Source of the DNA: Phytohabitans houttuyneae
GTDB taxonomy: Bacteria; Actinomycetota; Actinomycetes; Mycobacteriales; Micromonosporaceae
Length of the DNA: 64,000 nt
Assembly (NCBI RefSeq): GCF_011764425.1
Contig: NZ_BLPF01000005.1
Coordinates: 337,553-401,552 of the forward strand
Direction: 5' to 3'
A program made the position numbers and the translations under genes. Each line of letters starts with the position of its first letter. The stretch's first letter is position 1. Shown here in pieces: positions 8,171-15,484 of this stretch. The notes under the pieces are model-generated. The model searched no databases. It saw only the letters and a program-made list of their open reading frames with translations, and was not told the DNA's origin.

Positions 8171-8506
8171 ATCCGCTAGCGCGCTTCGGTTTGTGCCGGC
8201 TCGGAGGTGGCGGCGGCCTGTGCGGGCAGTGTCGGTGGGTCGGGGGTGACCGGGTGGCGCAGGCCCGGGTGGTCGGCGGTCGGGCGGATCCGCTAGCGCG
8301 CTTCGGTTTGTGCCGGCTCGGAGGTGGCGGCGGACTGTGCGGGCAGTGTCGGTGGGTCGGGGGTGACCGGGTGGCGCAGGCCCGGGCGGTCGCGGATCCG
8401 CTAGCGTGCCTCGGTCTGTGCCGGCTCGGAGGTGGCGGCGGACTGTGCGGGCAGCGTCGGTGGGTCGGGTGTGACCGGGTGGCGCAGGCCCGGGTGGTCG
8501 GCGGGC
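8171..8506 (-). repeat. Three tandem copies of the 3' end of the DUF3159 gene
   Basis: Units begin with ATCCGCTAGC at 8171, 8288 and 8396, spaced 117 and 108 bases. Each encodes, on the minus strand, the same Pro/Thr-rich C-terminal segment ending in TEAR-like or related residues and a TAG stop. Only the unit at 8396-8506 is the translated end of the DUF3159 gene; the other two lie beyond its stop. The array abuts repeat locus A. Confidence 0.85.
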
Positions 8507-9090
8507 AGCGTGCGGCGGATCACCCACCAGCTCACGGCCAGGCAGGCGGCGACCAGCGGCCAGGTCAGGGCGGCCCGCGCGACGCCGAGCGCGGCCACCT
8601 GGTCGGCGGCGTAGAGGGGGAGGAAGACGGCGAGGCGCAGCGCGTACTGCAGGACCCAGATCCAGCTTGCCCGGCCGTAGGCGCGCAGCAGGTCCGGGTC
8701 GCGGCGCCACCGGGTGCGCTGGCGCAGGACCGCGCCGACGATCACGCCCAGCAGCGGCCACCGCAGGACGATGCTGACCGCCCAGACGAGGGCGCTGGCG
8801 GCGTTGGAGACGAGCTGGAGCAGGAAGAAGTCGGCGGCGCGGCCGGTGCGGACCGCGATCAGGGCGGCCACGCAGACGGCGAGCAGGCCGACAAGAGCGG
8901 CGCCGGGCTTGGCGCCGCGCGACAGTCGCCAGACGGCGACGGCGGCGCCGGCCACGAGCGCGGCGATCACGCCGCCCCACAGTGACTGGCCGCCGGCGAG
9001 CCAGCCGGCGGCGAACGCGAGCGGTGGTGCCGTCGCGTCCACCGCTCCGCGCCGACCTCCGAGCAGGTCAGCGAGCGACTCGTCCCTCAC
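8401..9090 (-). CDS. DUF3159 family membrane protein
   Basis: Integral membrane protein of 229 residues. It starts with a short cytoplasmic stretch (MRDESLADLLGGRRGAVDA), typical of DUF3159. About six hydrophobic helices follow, including SNAASALVWAVSIVLRWPLLG, WIWVLQYALRLAVFLPLY and ALTWPLVAACLAVSWWVI. The last ~35 residues are a Pro/Thr/Ala-rich tail, encoded by the first unit of a tandem DNA repeat. The start codon overlaps GTTAGG-containing upstream DNA. Function unknown. Confidence 0.85.
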   Translation of the reverse strand: MRDESLADLLGGRRGAVDATAPPLAFAAGWLAGGQSLWGGVIAALVAGAAVAVWRLSRGAKPGAALVGLLAVCVAALIAVRTGRAADFFLLQLVSNAASALVWAVSIVLRWPLLGVIVGAVLRQRTRWRRDPDLLRAYGRASWIWVLQYALRLAVFLPLYAADQVAALGVARAALTWPLVAACLAVSWWVIRRTLPADHPGLRHPVTPDPPTLPAQSAATSEPAQTEAR

Positions 9091-9123
9091 GTTAGGGAAG
9101 CCTAACTTAGTGAGATCCGCTCG

Positions 9124-9786
9124 TCACGCCTGCTCGGCCGTGGTGGCCTGCACCGCGAAGACGTCGGCGCGCCGGATCTGCGCGTCCTCGGGTGGCCCGG
9201 CGACCGGGGTGTGATAGGTGGCGACGCGCCGCAGCTGGCTCTCCGGCAGGTGCCGCCGGTCCGGGTCGCCCAGCAGGACGTGTGCGCCGCGCTCGACCGC
9301 CCGGGTCAGAAACGGCACGACCCGCTGTGCAATGGGCCCGTCGTAGAGGGCGTCGCCGGCGAGGACGACCTCCGCGCCGTCGCCGTCACCGTCCAGCATG
9401 TCGCCGGGGGCTGGGCTGATGGTGACGCCGTTGATCCGGGCGTTCGCGGCTATCGCGGCGATCGCGTACGGGTCGATGTCGTTGGCCGTCACGGCCTTGG
9501 CCCCGGCCAGCGCGGCGGCGATCGCCACGAGGCCGGATCCAGAGGCGATGTCGAGCACCGTGCGGCCCGCGACGGAGGCTGGATTATCGAGGATGTACCG
9601 GGCGAGAGCCTGGCCGCCGGCCCACGCGGACGCCCAGTAGGGCGCGCGCAAGGGCCGGCCCGCGGTAGCCTCCAGGCGCGCCCACAGGATGATGGCGTCC
9701 TCAGCGAGGAACAGCCTCACCTCTGGCACCAGCGGCGCGTGCGCGAGCCGGAGCTGGTCAAGGCTGGTGAATCCGGGCGCGTCCAA
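9124..9786 (-). CDS. Class I SAM-dependent methyltransferase
   Basis: Methyltransferase of 220 residues. Motif I is VLDIASGSGLVAIAAA (about 77-92), followed by the acidic ribose-binding end of strand 2 in ANDIDPYA. The layout resembles small methyltransferases of the ETFB-lysine/PrmA-like (Nnt1-like) group; APYWASAWAGGQALARYIL before motif I fits this. It may therefore modify a protein, but the substrate cannot be read from the sequence. It lies upstream of nothing on its own strand except the cold-shock gene, about 120 bases away. Confidence 0.8.
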   Translation of the reverse strand: MDAPGFTSLDQLRLAHAPLVPEVRLFLAEDAIILWARLEATAGRPLRAPYWASAWAGGQALARYILDNPASVAGRTVLDIASGSGLVAIAAALAGAKAVTANDIDPYAIAAIAANARINGVTISPAPGDMLDGDGDGAEVVLAGDALYDGPIAQRVVPFLTRAVERGAHVLLGDPDRRHLPESQLRRVATYHTPVAGPPEDAQIRRADVFAVQATTAEQA

Positions 9787-9906
9787 TGTGTTCAGCTTGC
9801 ACTCTCCACATAGGAGCGGCGGCCGGAGCCGGCGGCTCCGGCGCGTAGGCAGGACCTACCGCGTTGGCGTGCTCGACGCGCGCGGCGACGCCAACCCGAA
9901 CTCAGC

Positions 9907-10110
9907 TCAGATCAGCCGGATGTTGGCAGCCTGCGGACCCTTCTGACCCTGCTGGATCTCGAACTCCACGCGCTGGTTTTCCTCGAGGCTGCGGTAGCCA
10001 TCAGCGGAGATGGCGCTGTAGTGGGCGAACACGTCCGGGCCGTTGCCGTCCTGCGTGATGAAGCCAAAACCCTTGTCCGCGTTAAACCACTTGACCGTGC
10101 CGGTAGCCAT
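9907..10110 (-). CDS. Cold-shock protein, CspA family
   Basis: Single-stranded nucleic-acid-binding protein of 67 residues, usual family length. Both RNA-binding motifs are present: KGFGFI (RNP1, residues ~14-19) and VFAHYS (RNP2, ~27-32; most family members have VFVHFS). An AAGGAG ribosome site precedes the ATG. A hairpin with a T-rich tail lies about 85-130 bases upstream on the same strand, so it may be in the leader. Confidence 0.95.
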   Translation of the reverse strand: MATGTVKWFNADKGFGFITQDGNGPDVFAHYSAISADGYRSLEENQRVEFEIQQGQKGPQAANIRLI

Positions 10111-10194
10111 GACTTTCTCCTTGTCGAAGGCCGATGGGGCCTACACCGTGTAGGCGCCCAGTCGCCGTGTTGATTCAATCCTCGTCCGGAAAAA

Positions 10195-10240
10195 GTCCGG
10201 AAAAACAAAGAACGCCTGGTGGTCTTCGTTACCAGGCGTT
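10195..10240 (-). terminator. Hairpin plus T-tract upstream of the cold-shock gene
   Basis: Read on the minus strand, AACGCCTGGT and ACCAGGCGTT form a perfect 10-base stem around a 10-base loop (10211-10240), followed by CTTTGTTTTT. This is a canonical intrinsic terminator. It could end read-through from the receiver gene, or act as a leader attenuator for the cold-shock gene, depending on where that promoter lies. Confidence 0.7.
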
Positions 10241-10394
10241 GGCAAAGTCCGTGGAAGTCCCAAAACCGCAACAGCGTAGAGGCTACCACGTTGGGGGAGG
10301 TGCCGCCGGGGAAACGGCGACTACGATGAGCGAGGCCATCGATCCCGGAGTTCGCGCGCCGCCCCTCGCGGCCGAAGCAGGAGACGATCACCAC

Positions 10395-10649
10395 ATGCAC
10401 GTTCTCTTTCTAGGCGGTCCCTGGCACGGCGAGCGCCACGAGGTCATCCCGTCACGGCGGGCACGCGGCAGCGAAGGACTGCCCCAGCAGTACAGCGTGC
10501 GCGAGTCCCTCGGCGGCGCCCTCGCCGGCGAAGGCGGCGGCGCGCCGGCCGGCGACCGTGTCATCTACACCCGGCGGTTCGCTCAGGGCGCCGGCGAGCG
10601 GAGGGCGGTCTACGTGGCGCCCGACTACCGCGGGCCCGCCCGCGCGTAA
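10395..10649 (+). CDS. Hypothetical small protein
   Basis: Basic, Gly/Arg/Ala-rich protein of 84 residues starting MHVLFLGGPWHGERHEV. The ATG at 10395 follows GCAGGAG; an in-frame ATG at 10326 would add 23 residues. The N-terminal FLGGPWHGE pattern is common in short actinobacterial and phage proteins of unknown role, and the middle is low-complexity. It faces the receiver gene tail to tail. Confidence 0.55.
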   Translation: MHVLFLGGPWHGERHEVIPSRRARGSEGLPQQYSVRESLGGALAGEGGGAPAGDRVIYTRRFAQGAGERRAVYVAPDYRGPARA

Positions 10650-10668
10650 GGCGAGCAGGCGACTACTC

Positions 10669-11115
10669 TCAGTCCCGCTTCGGGCGGGCTGAGAGTTCGC
10701 CGTAGAAGTCGTAGATCCTCGCAATCGCCGCGTCGAGGTCGACAAGGTCGATCGGCTTGGTGACGTAGGCGTTGGCGCGCCCGGCGTAGCTCGCGGAGAT
10801 GTCCGAGGGCTGCTCCGACGTGGTCAGGATGACCACCGGGATCGTGGCCAGGGCCTGGTCGGACTTGACGGCGGCGAGGACCTGGCGGCCGTTCATCCGG
10901 GGCATGTTGAGGTCCAGCAGGATCAGGTCCGGCCGCGGCGCCTCGCTGTGGTCCGCCTCGCGGCGCAGAAAGGCGAGAGCCTCCACCCCGTCGTGCGTGA
11001 CGTGCAGCCGCACCGGTGCGTGGTGCTCGGCGAATGCCTGCCGGATCAGGGCGATGTCCGCCTCGTCGTCGTCGACGAGCAGCACGTGGTAAGGGTGGTC
11101 CGGTTCGTTCGTCAA
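10669..11115 (-). CDS. Stand-alone response-regulator receiver
   Basis: Receiver-only protein of 148 residues, similar in build to Rcp1-type regulators. The acidic pocket is DDD (15-17), the phosphoacceptor is Asp68 in LLDLNMPRMNG, the switch Thr is in ILTTSEQ (98-102) and the conserved Lys is K120 in YVTKPID. There is no output domain, so it probably acts by protein contact or phosphorelay. No kinase gene is adjacent. A partner is therefore unknown. Confidence 0.9.
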   Translation of the reverse strand: MTNEPDHPYHVLLVDDDEADIALIRQAFAEHHAPVRLHVTHDGVEALAFLRREADHSEAPRPDLILLDLNMPRMNGRQVLAAVKSDQALATIPVVILTTSEQPSDISASYAGRANAYVTKPIDLVDLDAAIARIYDFYGELSARPKRD

Positions 11116-11184
11116 AAGACGCCTCTTCGCAAGGTGTAACCACGGACAGTCCGGCGTGAGCGTACCTCTGCGCCGGATCGGGTC

Positions 11185-11205
11185 TTGACCCTGACACCGT
11201 GTCAG
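11185..11205 (+). promoter_or_regulatory. MerR-type promoter/operator
   Basis: TTGACC (-35-like, 11185-11190) is followed immediately by the palindrome CTGACAC-C-GTGTCAG (11191-11205). This is the layout of MerR-family promoters in which the operator fills an over-long spacer. It directly precedes the MerR gene and implies autoregulation. Confidence 0.7.
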
Positions 11206-11222
11206 CCGGCAGCATCGAGGTC

Positions 11223-12071
11223 GTGTTCGGGATCGGGGATTTCGCCGCGCTCGGCCGCGTGTCCGTGCGGATGCTGCGGCACTACGACGCGATCGGGCTG
11301 CTGCGGGCGGCCAGGACGGATCCGGCGACAGGGTACCGGTTCTACGAGGCCGACCAGCTGCGCCGGCTCAACCGGATCATCGCCATGAAGGACCTCGGGC
11401 TGACGCTCGGCCAGGTCGCGGACGTCCTCGACGACAAGGTCACGGTCGAGCAGTTGCACGGCATGCTCCGGCTGCGCCGGGCACAACTGGAGGCGCAGCT
11501 GGCCTCGGACGCCGCCCGGCTCGCGGGCGTCGAAGCGCGGCTGCGCATGATCGAGCAGGAGGGGCACATGAGCACCGAGGACGTGGTGTTGAAGCAGGTC
11601 GCACCGGCGCGGGTCGCGGAGCTGTCCGCGCTGGCCGCCAGCTACGAGGGCGAGGACATCGGCCCGGTGATCGTCCCGCTGTACGAGCAGATGTGGCAGC
11701 GGCTGGGCGCCGCCGGCATCCGCCCCAGCGGCGCGCCGGTCGCCTACTACGTGGCCGAGCCCGACGGGCAGGCGGTGACGGTGCACGCGGGCGTCGAGGT
11801 GGCGCCCGGCACGAGGGCGGACGACACCATCGACGTGGTGGATCTGCCGGGGATCGACTCCGCGGCGACGATCGTGCACCGCGGCCCGATGGAAGAGGCG
11901 TTCCGCAGCATGGAGATCCTCGCGCGGTGGATCGACGACAACGGCTACCAGCCGGTCGGTTTCGCCCGCGAGGTGTGCCTGCACTTCGACCCAGAAAGCC
12001 CGGCCAACTGGGTGCACGAGTTTCAGCTAGAGGTCGCCAAGCCCGATCCGGCGGCGGTGACTCCGCGTTGA
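11223..12071 (+). CDS. MerR-family regulator with GyrI-like effector domain
   Basis: Transcriptional activator/repressor of about 282 residues. The winged-helix region begins at FGIGDFAALGRVSVRMLRHYDAIGLL and continues GYRFYEADQLRRLNRI. A coiled linker follows, then a GyrI/BmrR-like small-molecule domain (from about residue 125; PVAYYV, TIVHRGPMEEAF, REVCLHF). The GTG at 11223 is preferred because an upstream GTG at 11199 falls inside the operator palindrome; the mRNA may be nearly leaderless. The stop codon abuts that of the convergent transglutaminase gene inside a shared palindrome. Likely responds to a cationic or hydrophobic drug-like ligand (family inference). Confidence 0.85.
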   Translation: MFGIGDFAALGRVSVRMLRHYDAIGLLRAARTDPATGYRFYEADQLRRLNRIIAMKDLGLTLGQVADVLDDKVTVEQLHGMLRLRRAQLEAQLASDAARLAGVEARLRMIEQEGHMSTEDVVLKQVAPARVAELSALAASYEGEDIGPVIVPLYEQMWQRLGAAGIRPSGAPVAYYVAEPDGQAVTVHAGVEVAPGTRADDTIDVVDLPGIDSAATIVHRGPMEEAFRSMEILARWIDDNGYQPVGFAREVCLHFDPESPANWVHEFQLEVAKPDPAAVTPR

Positions 12072-12128
12072 TCAGGGGCTTGGTGGGCGTGTCGGCCGGC
12101 GTGTCGACCCACGAACTCCCTGATCAAC
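12067..12128. repeat. 62-base palindromic element at a convergent gene junction
   Basis: Perfect 11-base inverted arms GTTGATCAGGG (12067-12077) and CCCTGATCAAC (12118-12128) enclose a 40-base core with the repeated GCGTGTCG. It contains both stop codons: TGA of the MerR gene (12069-12071) and, on the other strand, TGA of the transglutaminase gene (12072-12074). It can act as a bidirectional terminator. It also resembles short dispersed palindromes seen in Micromonosporaceae, which is a recollection, not a search result. Confidence 0.7.
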
Positions 12129-14348
12129 CGCCGAGGTCCGTTTGTGCCAGCGCAGCGGGCCGGGGTGCAGTGACCAGAGCAGGCGGCGCCACCAGGAGCG
12201 CCGGGCGCGCAGATCGCTCGCGTAGGCCACGGCCTGCGCGCCGGCCCGCCGCGCCTGCGCCTCGTCGGTCGCGAACGGCGCGAACGTGGCCTGGTTGACC
12301 AGGTCGGCCAGCTCCTCGATCGGCGGCGCGGCTTGCCGCAGCGCGGTGGCGCGGCGTCCCTCGGCCGCCACCTGAGCGTGCGCCGCGACCTCGGTGGCGT
12401 CCAGGTGCGGGCCGGCGGGGCGGCCGGCCAGGCGCAGCGCGTCGCTGACCTCCAGCCAGGCGCCGGCCACCCGCTGGGCCGGCGGCCCCTCCTCCAGGCG
12501 CCGGCGGCGCAGCCCGCGGCGCATGGTGAGCAGGACGGCCGCGGTACCGCCGATCAGCAGCACCAGCAGCGTGCTGAGCCCGCCGGCCACGATCGCGGCG
12601 GTGGGTCGGCCGCTGGCTCCGCCCGGCGCGGCGACCGGGCCGGCTGAGGCGCTGGCGGCGGCGGACGCGGTGGGCGCCTCGGTGGGCGGCTCGCTCGGCG
12701 GCTCGGTGGGTGGCTTGAAGTCCTCTTCCACCGGGCGAGGGTCGGTCTCGGGCTGCGGCATCGGGTCGAACGCGACCCAGCCAACCCCCTCGAAGAGCAC
12801 CTCCGGCCACGCCAGCGCGTCGGCGCCGCGCACCGGGCCGCTGCCGGTGGCGGACTGGAAGCCGACCACGACCCGGGTCGGCAGCCCCATCAGCCGGCCG
12901 AGCACCGCGTAAGCCGCGGCGAACTGCTCCGACGTGCCCTCCTGCCCGCCACCGCCGCGCGGGCCGAAGAGGAAGAAGCCCAGGTTGGGGAAGGCGTGGC
13001 CGCTGGGGGCGTCGGCGACGACCCGGTAGTGGGTGGCGAGGAACTCCTCGATCGCGACCGCGCGCTGGTAAGGCGCGCCGTTTTCGTCGGCGATCTGGTC
13101 GGCCAGGCGCTGGATCTGCTCCGGCACGCCGTCGCCGAGCCGCAGCACGCGCGCCACCGCCGGGCCGGAGGGCACGTCGGCCGCGGACAGCAGGCCGAGG
13201 TCGGGCCGCTCGCGGGTGGAGGTGGCCGTGTACCGCAGGCCGGACTGCAGGCCCTCTGGGCGGATGAGGGTGCCGCTGCCCGGGTCGTACGCGACGCGGG
13301 CGCCGTCGACCGCGGTCGGGGTGGCCGCGGTGGGCAGCAGCCGCCCGGTGAGGTCGGAGATCGTGATCTCCTGCCGCACGGTGTCCACTGTGGAGTCCGG
13401 CGCGACGGCGGGGGAGGGCAGCACCCGGCCGGCCGTGCGGTACGTGGCGCCGACCCGCCAGGTGATGCCGTCGTAGTCGTTGAGCACGGCCAGCCGCAGC
13501 CGCAGCGGCCCACCCGGCGCCGCGCTCACGTCGAGCAGGTGCTGGTCGGGGTTGAGCGCCCACCCGGAGATGCGGATCAGCGGGTTTTCGTCGAGGCTGT
13601 CGACCTGCGGCGGCTGCACGTACTTGCGGGGGTCGACCGGCCGCGCGCTCACCTGGCCGGCGACGAAGGGGCCGACGACCGCGGCCAGCACCACGATCGC
13701 GGCCAGCCCCGCGGCGGCGCCGGCGGCCACCCGTACCCGCATGGCAGCCCGGACCGGCGCGGCGAGGCCGCCCTGCGCCGCCGACGGTGGGCGACCGGTC
13801 ACGGCCAGCCCGGCTGCCGCGGCGGCCGCGAACGCGAGCGTCGGCAGCACCGCGGACTCGGCGTTGGGGCCCACCACGTAGAGGGCGCCGGCGTAGAGCG
13901 CGGCCGGCGGCAGGTAGCCCAGCAGCACGCGGCCGGAGCGGACCGCGACCTCGGTGGCGGCCAGGCCGGCCAGCCACGCGCCGACCACCGGCACCAGCAC
14001 GGTGTCCGGGGTCGGCTCGACCGGGATCATGGCGGTGAGCAGGCGCGGGATGCCATTGCGTGCGGCGTCGGAAAGGATCTCGGCGAGGCTGCCGGGCAGC
14101 TCGGCGCGCTGCGCGGCAAGCCGCAGCGCGATCACCGTGTAGATCGCCATCGCGACCACCGACACCGGTGCCACCAGCCACGACGGCAGCCGGCGGGCGG
14201 CGGTGCTCACGCCGACCGAGCCGATCGCGGCGCCGACGACGAGCTGGGGGAGCAGCGGGCCGGCGTAGATCCGCGCCAGCACCGCGCCGCACAACCCAAT
14301 CAAGATCATGAGCACGATGGGTACCGGCGCCGCGCGCAGCAATCTCAC
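12072..14348 (-). CDS. TgpA-type transglutaminase-like membrane protein with altered active site
   Basis: Membrane protein of 758 residues: several N-terminal helices (about 1-200), a large extracytoplasmic domain with a transglutaminase-like core (~430-540), a Pro/Thr/Glu-rich linker, one helix (~590-615) and a cytoplasmic DUF4129-like tail. The core keeps EQFAAAYAVLGRLMGLPTRVVVGF and GWVAFDP, but the usual catalytic Cys is Ser (GTSEQF, ~472) and the usual His is Leu (DALAWPEV, ~512). It is therefore probably not a classical transglutaminase. GTG start at 14348 overlaps the DUF58 stop by four bases. Last gene of the fn3-MoxR-DUF58 operon. Confidence 0.85.
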   Translation of the reverse strand: MRLLRAAPVPIVLMILIGLCGAVLARIYAGPLLPQLVVGAAIGSVGVSTAARRLPSWLVAPVSVVAMAIYTVIALRLAAQRAELPGSLAEILSDAARNGIPRLLTAMIPVEPTPDTVLVPVVGAWLAGLAATEVAVRSGRVLLGYLPPAALYAGALYVVGPNAESAVLPTLAFAAAAAAGLAVTGRPPSAAQGGLAAPVRAAMRVRVAAGAAAGLAAIVVLAAVVGPFVAGQVSARPVDPRKYVQPPQVDSLDENPLIRISGWALNPDQHLLDVSAAPGGPLRLRLAVLNDYDGITWRVGATYRTAGRVLPSPAVAPDSTVDTVRQEITISDLTGRLLPTAATPTAVDGARVAYDPGSGTLIRPEGLQSGLRYTATSTRERPDLGLLSAADVPSGPAVARVLRLGDGVPEQIQRLADQIADENGAPYQRAVAIEEFLATHYRVVADAPSGHAFPNLGFFLFGPRGGGGQEGTSEQFAAAYAVLGRLMGLPTRVVVGFQSATGSGPVRGADALAWPEVLFEGVGWVAFDPMPQPETDPRPVEEDFKPPTEPPSEPPTEAPTASAAASASAGPVAAPGGASGRPTAAIVAGGLSTLLVLLIGGTAAVLLTMRRGLRRRRLEEGPPAQRVAGAWLEVSDALRLAGRPAGPHLDATEVAAHAQVAAEGRRATALRQAAPPIEELADLVNQATFAPFATDEAQARRAGAQAVAYASDLRARRSWWRRLLWSLHPGPLRWHKRTSAVDQGVRGSTRRPTRPPSP

Positions 14349-15475
14349 CACCGCTGGACGCCCTCCCACTCGGCGGCGAACTGCGGCCCATCCTTGGCGT
14401 CCAGCACCACCATGCCGTCGACGGCGGCCGGCGTCGGCCCGTCGGAGCCGAAGATGCCGACCACCACCGCCGGGTACGAGCCGCGCAGCGCACCCACCAG
14501 CCCCAGCTCGGCACCGCCGCCCGGTCCGGTGAGGAAGACAAGCGTGTCGCCGAGGCGCTGCTGGCGCAGGCGGTTGGTGGCGGCGCTCAGGTCGCCGTCG
14601 CGGTGCAGGTGTGCCTCGGCGAGCTGGTCGAGGAAGTTGGCCGTGCCGCCACCGCCGGAGACCAGCTGGAGGGTGACCGGCACGTCTTCGCGCACCGCGG
14701 CCGCCACCACCGAGGCGGCCGCCTCGCACGCCGACTCGAACGTCTCGTCGACGCTCTCCCTCGGGTGCGCCGACGCGCGGTCGTCCAGCAGCACGACGAT
14801 CTGGGGCAGCGAGGTGTCGAGGTCTTCGCGCACCATCAGCTCGCCGACCTTCGCGCTGGTGCGCCAGTGGACGCGGCGCAGCTCGTCACCGACCACGTAC
14901 TCGCGGAGGGAGTCGAACGTGATCGTGCCGTGCGGCACCCGGTCGAGGCGGCCGTCGAGGCTGCGGGCGACGCCGGCCGGTACCGCGTTGAGGTGGTGGA
15001 TGCGCGGGTGCACCCACACGGTGGTGGTATCGCCGTGCGCGCGGGCCAGCGACACAAGGCCGAGCGCGTCGCGGCGGGTGACCCGCAGCGGGCCGACCGG
15101 GATGACGCCGCGGCGCTCGGTCGGCACCGGGTAGCTGACGGTGGTGTCGTGGCCGGGGCGCAGGCGCAGCAGCGGCACGGGCACCGGCCTGGCGCCGCAC
15201 CGGTCTTCGGCGATCAGGCTGGCCGAGGCGAGGCGGCCGGTGTTGCGGACGGTGAGCGTCATCGTGGCCGGCTCGCCGCGGGCCACCCGGTCGGGGTCGG
15301 CGACCCGCTTGACGGACAGCCCCGGGCGCCACGCCGCGTGCGCGAACGCGCAGCCGACCGCGATCGCCGCCGCGCTGCCCAGCACCGTGAGCTCCGGGTA
15401 GCCGAACCAGAAACCGGCCACGAGCATCAGGCCCGCGCCGGCCAGCAGCCCGACGCCGCGTGCGGTCAGACGCAT
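14345..15475 (-). CDS. DUF58 domain membrane protein
   Basis: Membrane-anchored protein of 376 residues. Two N-terminal helices (about 8-28 and 30-48) precede a soluble region with the DUF58 signature FDSLREYVVGDELRRVHWRTSAKVGELMVRE (described around residues 190-220). A vWA-like segment follows (IVVLLDDRA, DETFESACEAAASV). DUF58 proteins accompany MoxR ATPases and are thought to take part in assembly or maturation of cell-surface complexes. The gene lies 9 bases after MoxR and overlaps the next gene. Confidence 0.9.
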   Translation of the reverse strand: MRLTARGVGLLAGAGLMLVAGFWFGYPELTVLGSAAAIAVGCAFAHAAWRPGLSVKRVADPDRVARGEPATMTLTVRNTGRLASASLIAEDRCGARPVPVPLLRLRPGHDTTVSYPVPTERRGVIPVGPLRVTRRDALGLVSLARAHGDTTTVWVHPRIHHLNAVPAGVARSLDGRLDRVPHGTITFDSLREYVVGDELRRVHWRTSAKVGELMVREDLDTSLPQIVVLLDDRASAHPRESVDETFESACEAAASVVAAAVREDVPVTLQLVSGGGGTANFLDQLAEAHLHRDGDLSAATNRLRQQRLGDTLVFLTGPGGGAELGLVGALRGSYPAVVVGIFGSDGPTPAAVDGMVVLDAKDGPQFAAEWEGVQRW

Positions 15476-15484
15476 CGCGCGGTC

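Noticed and set aside
8126..8980. Proline/arginine repeat protein on the minus strand
   Set aside because: It is an out-of-frame reading of the DUF3159 gene and its copied tail.
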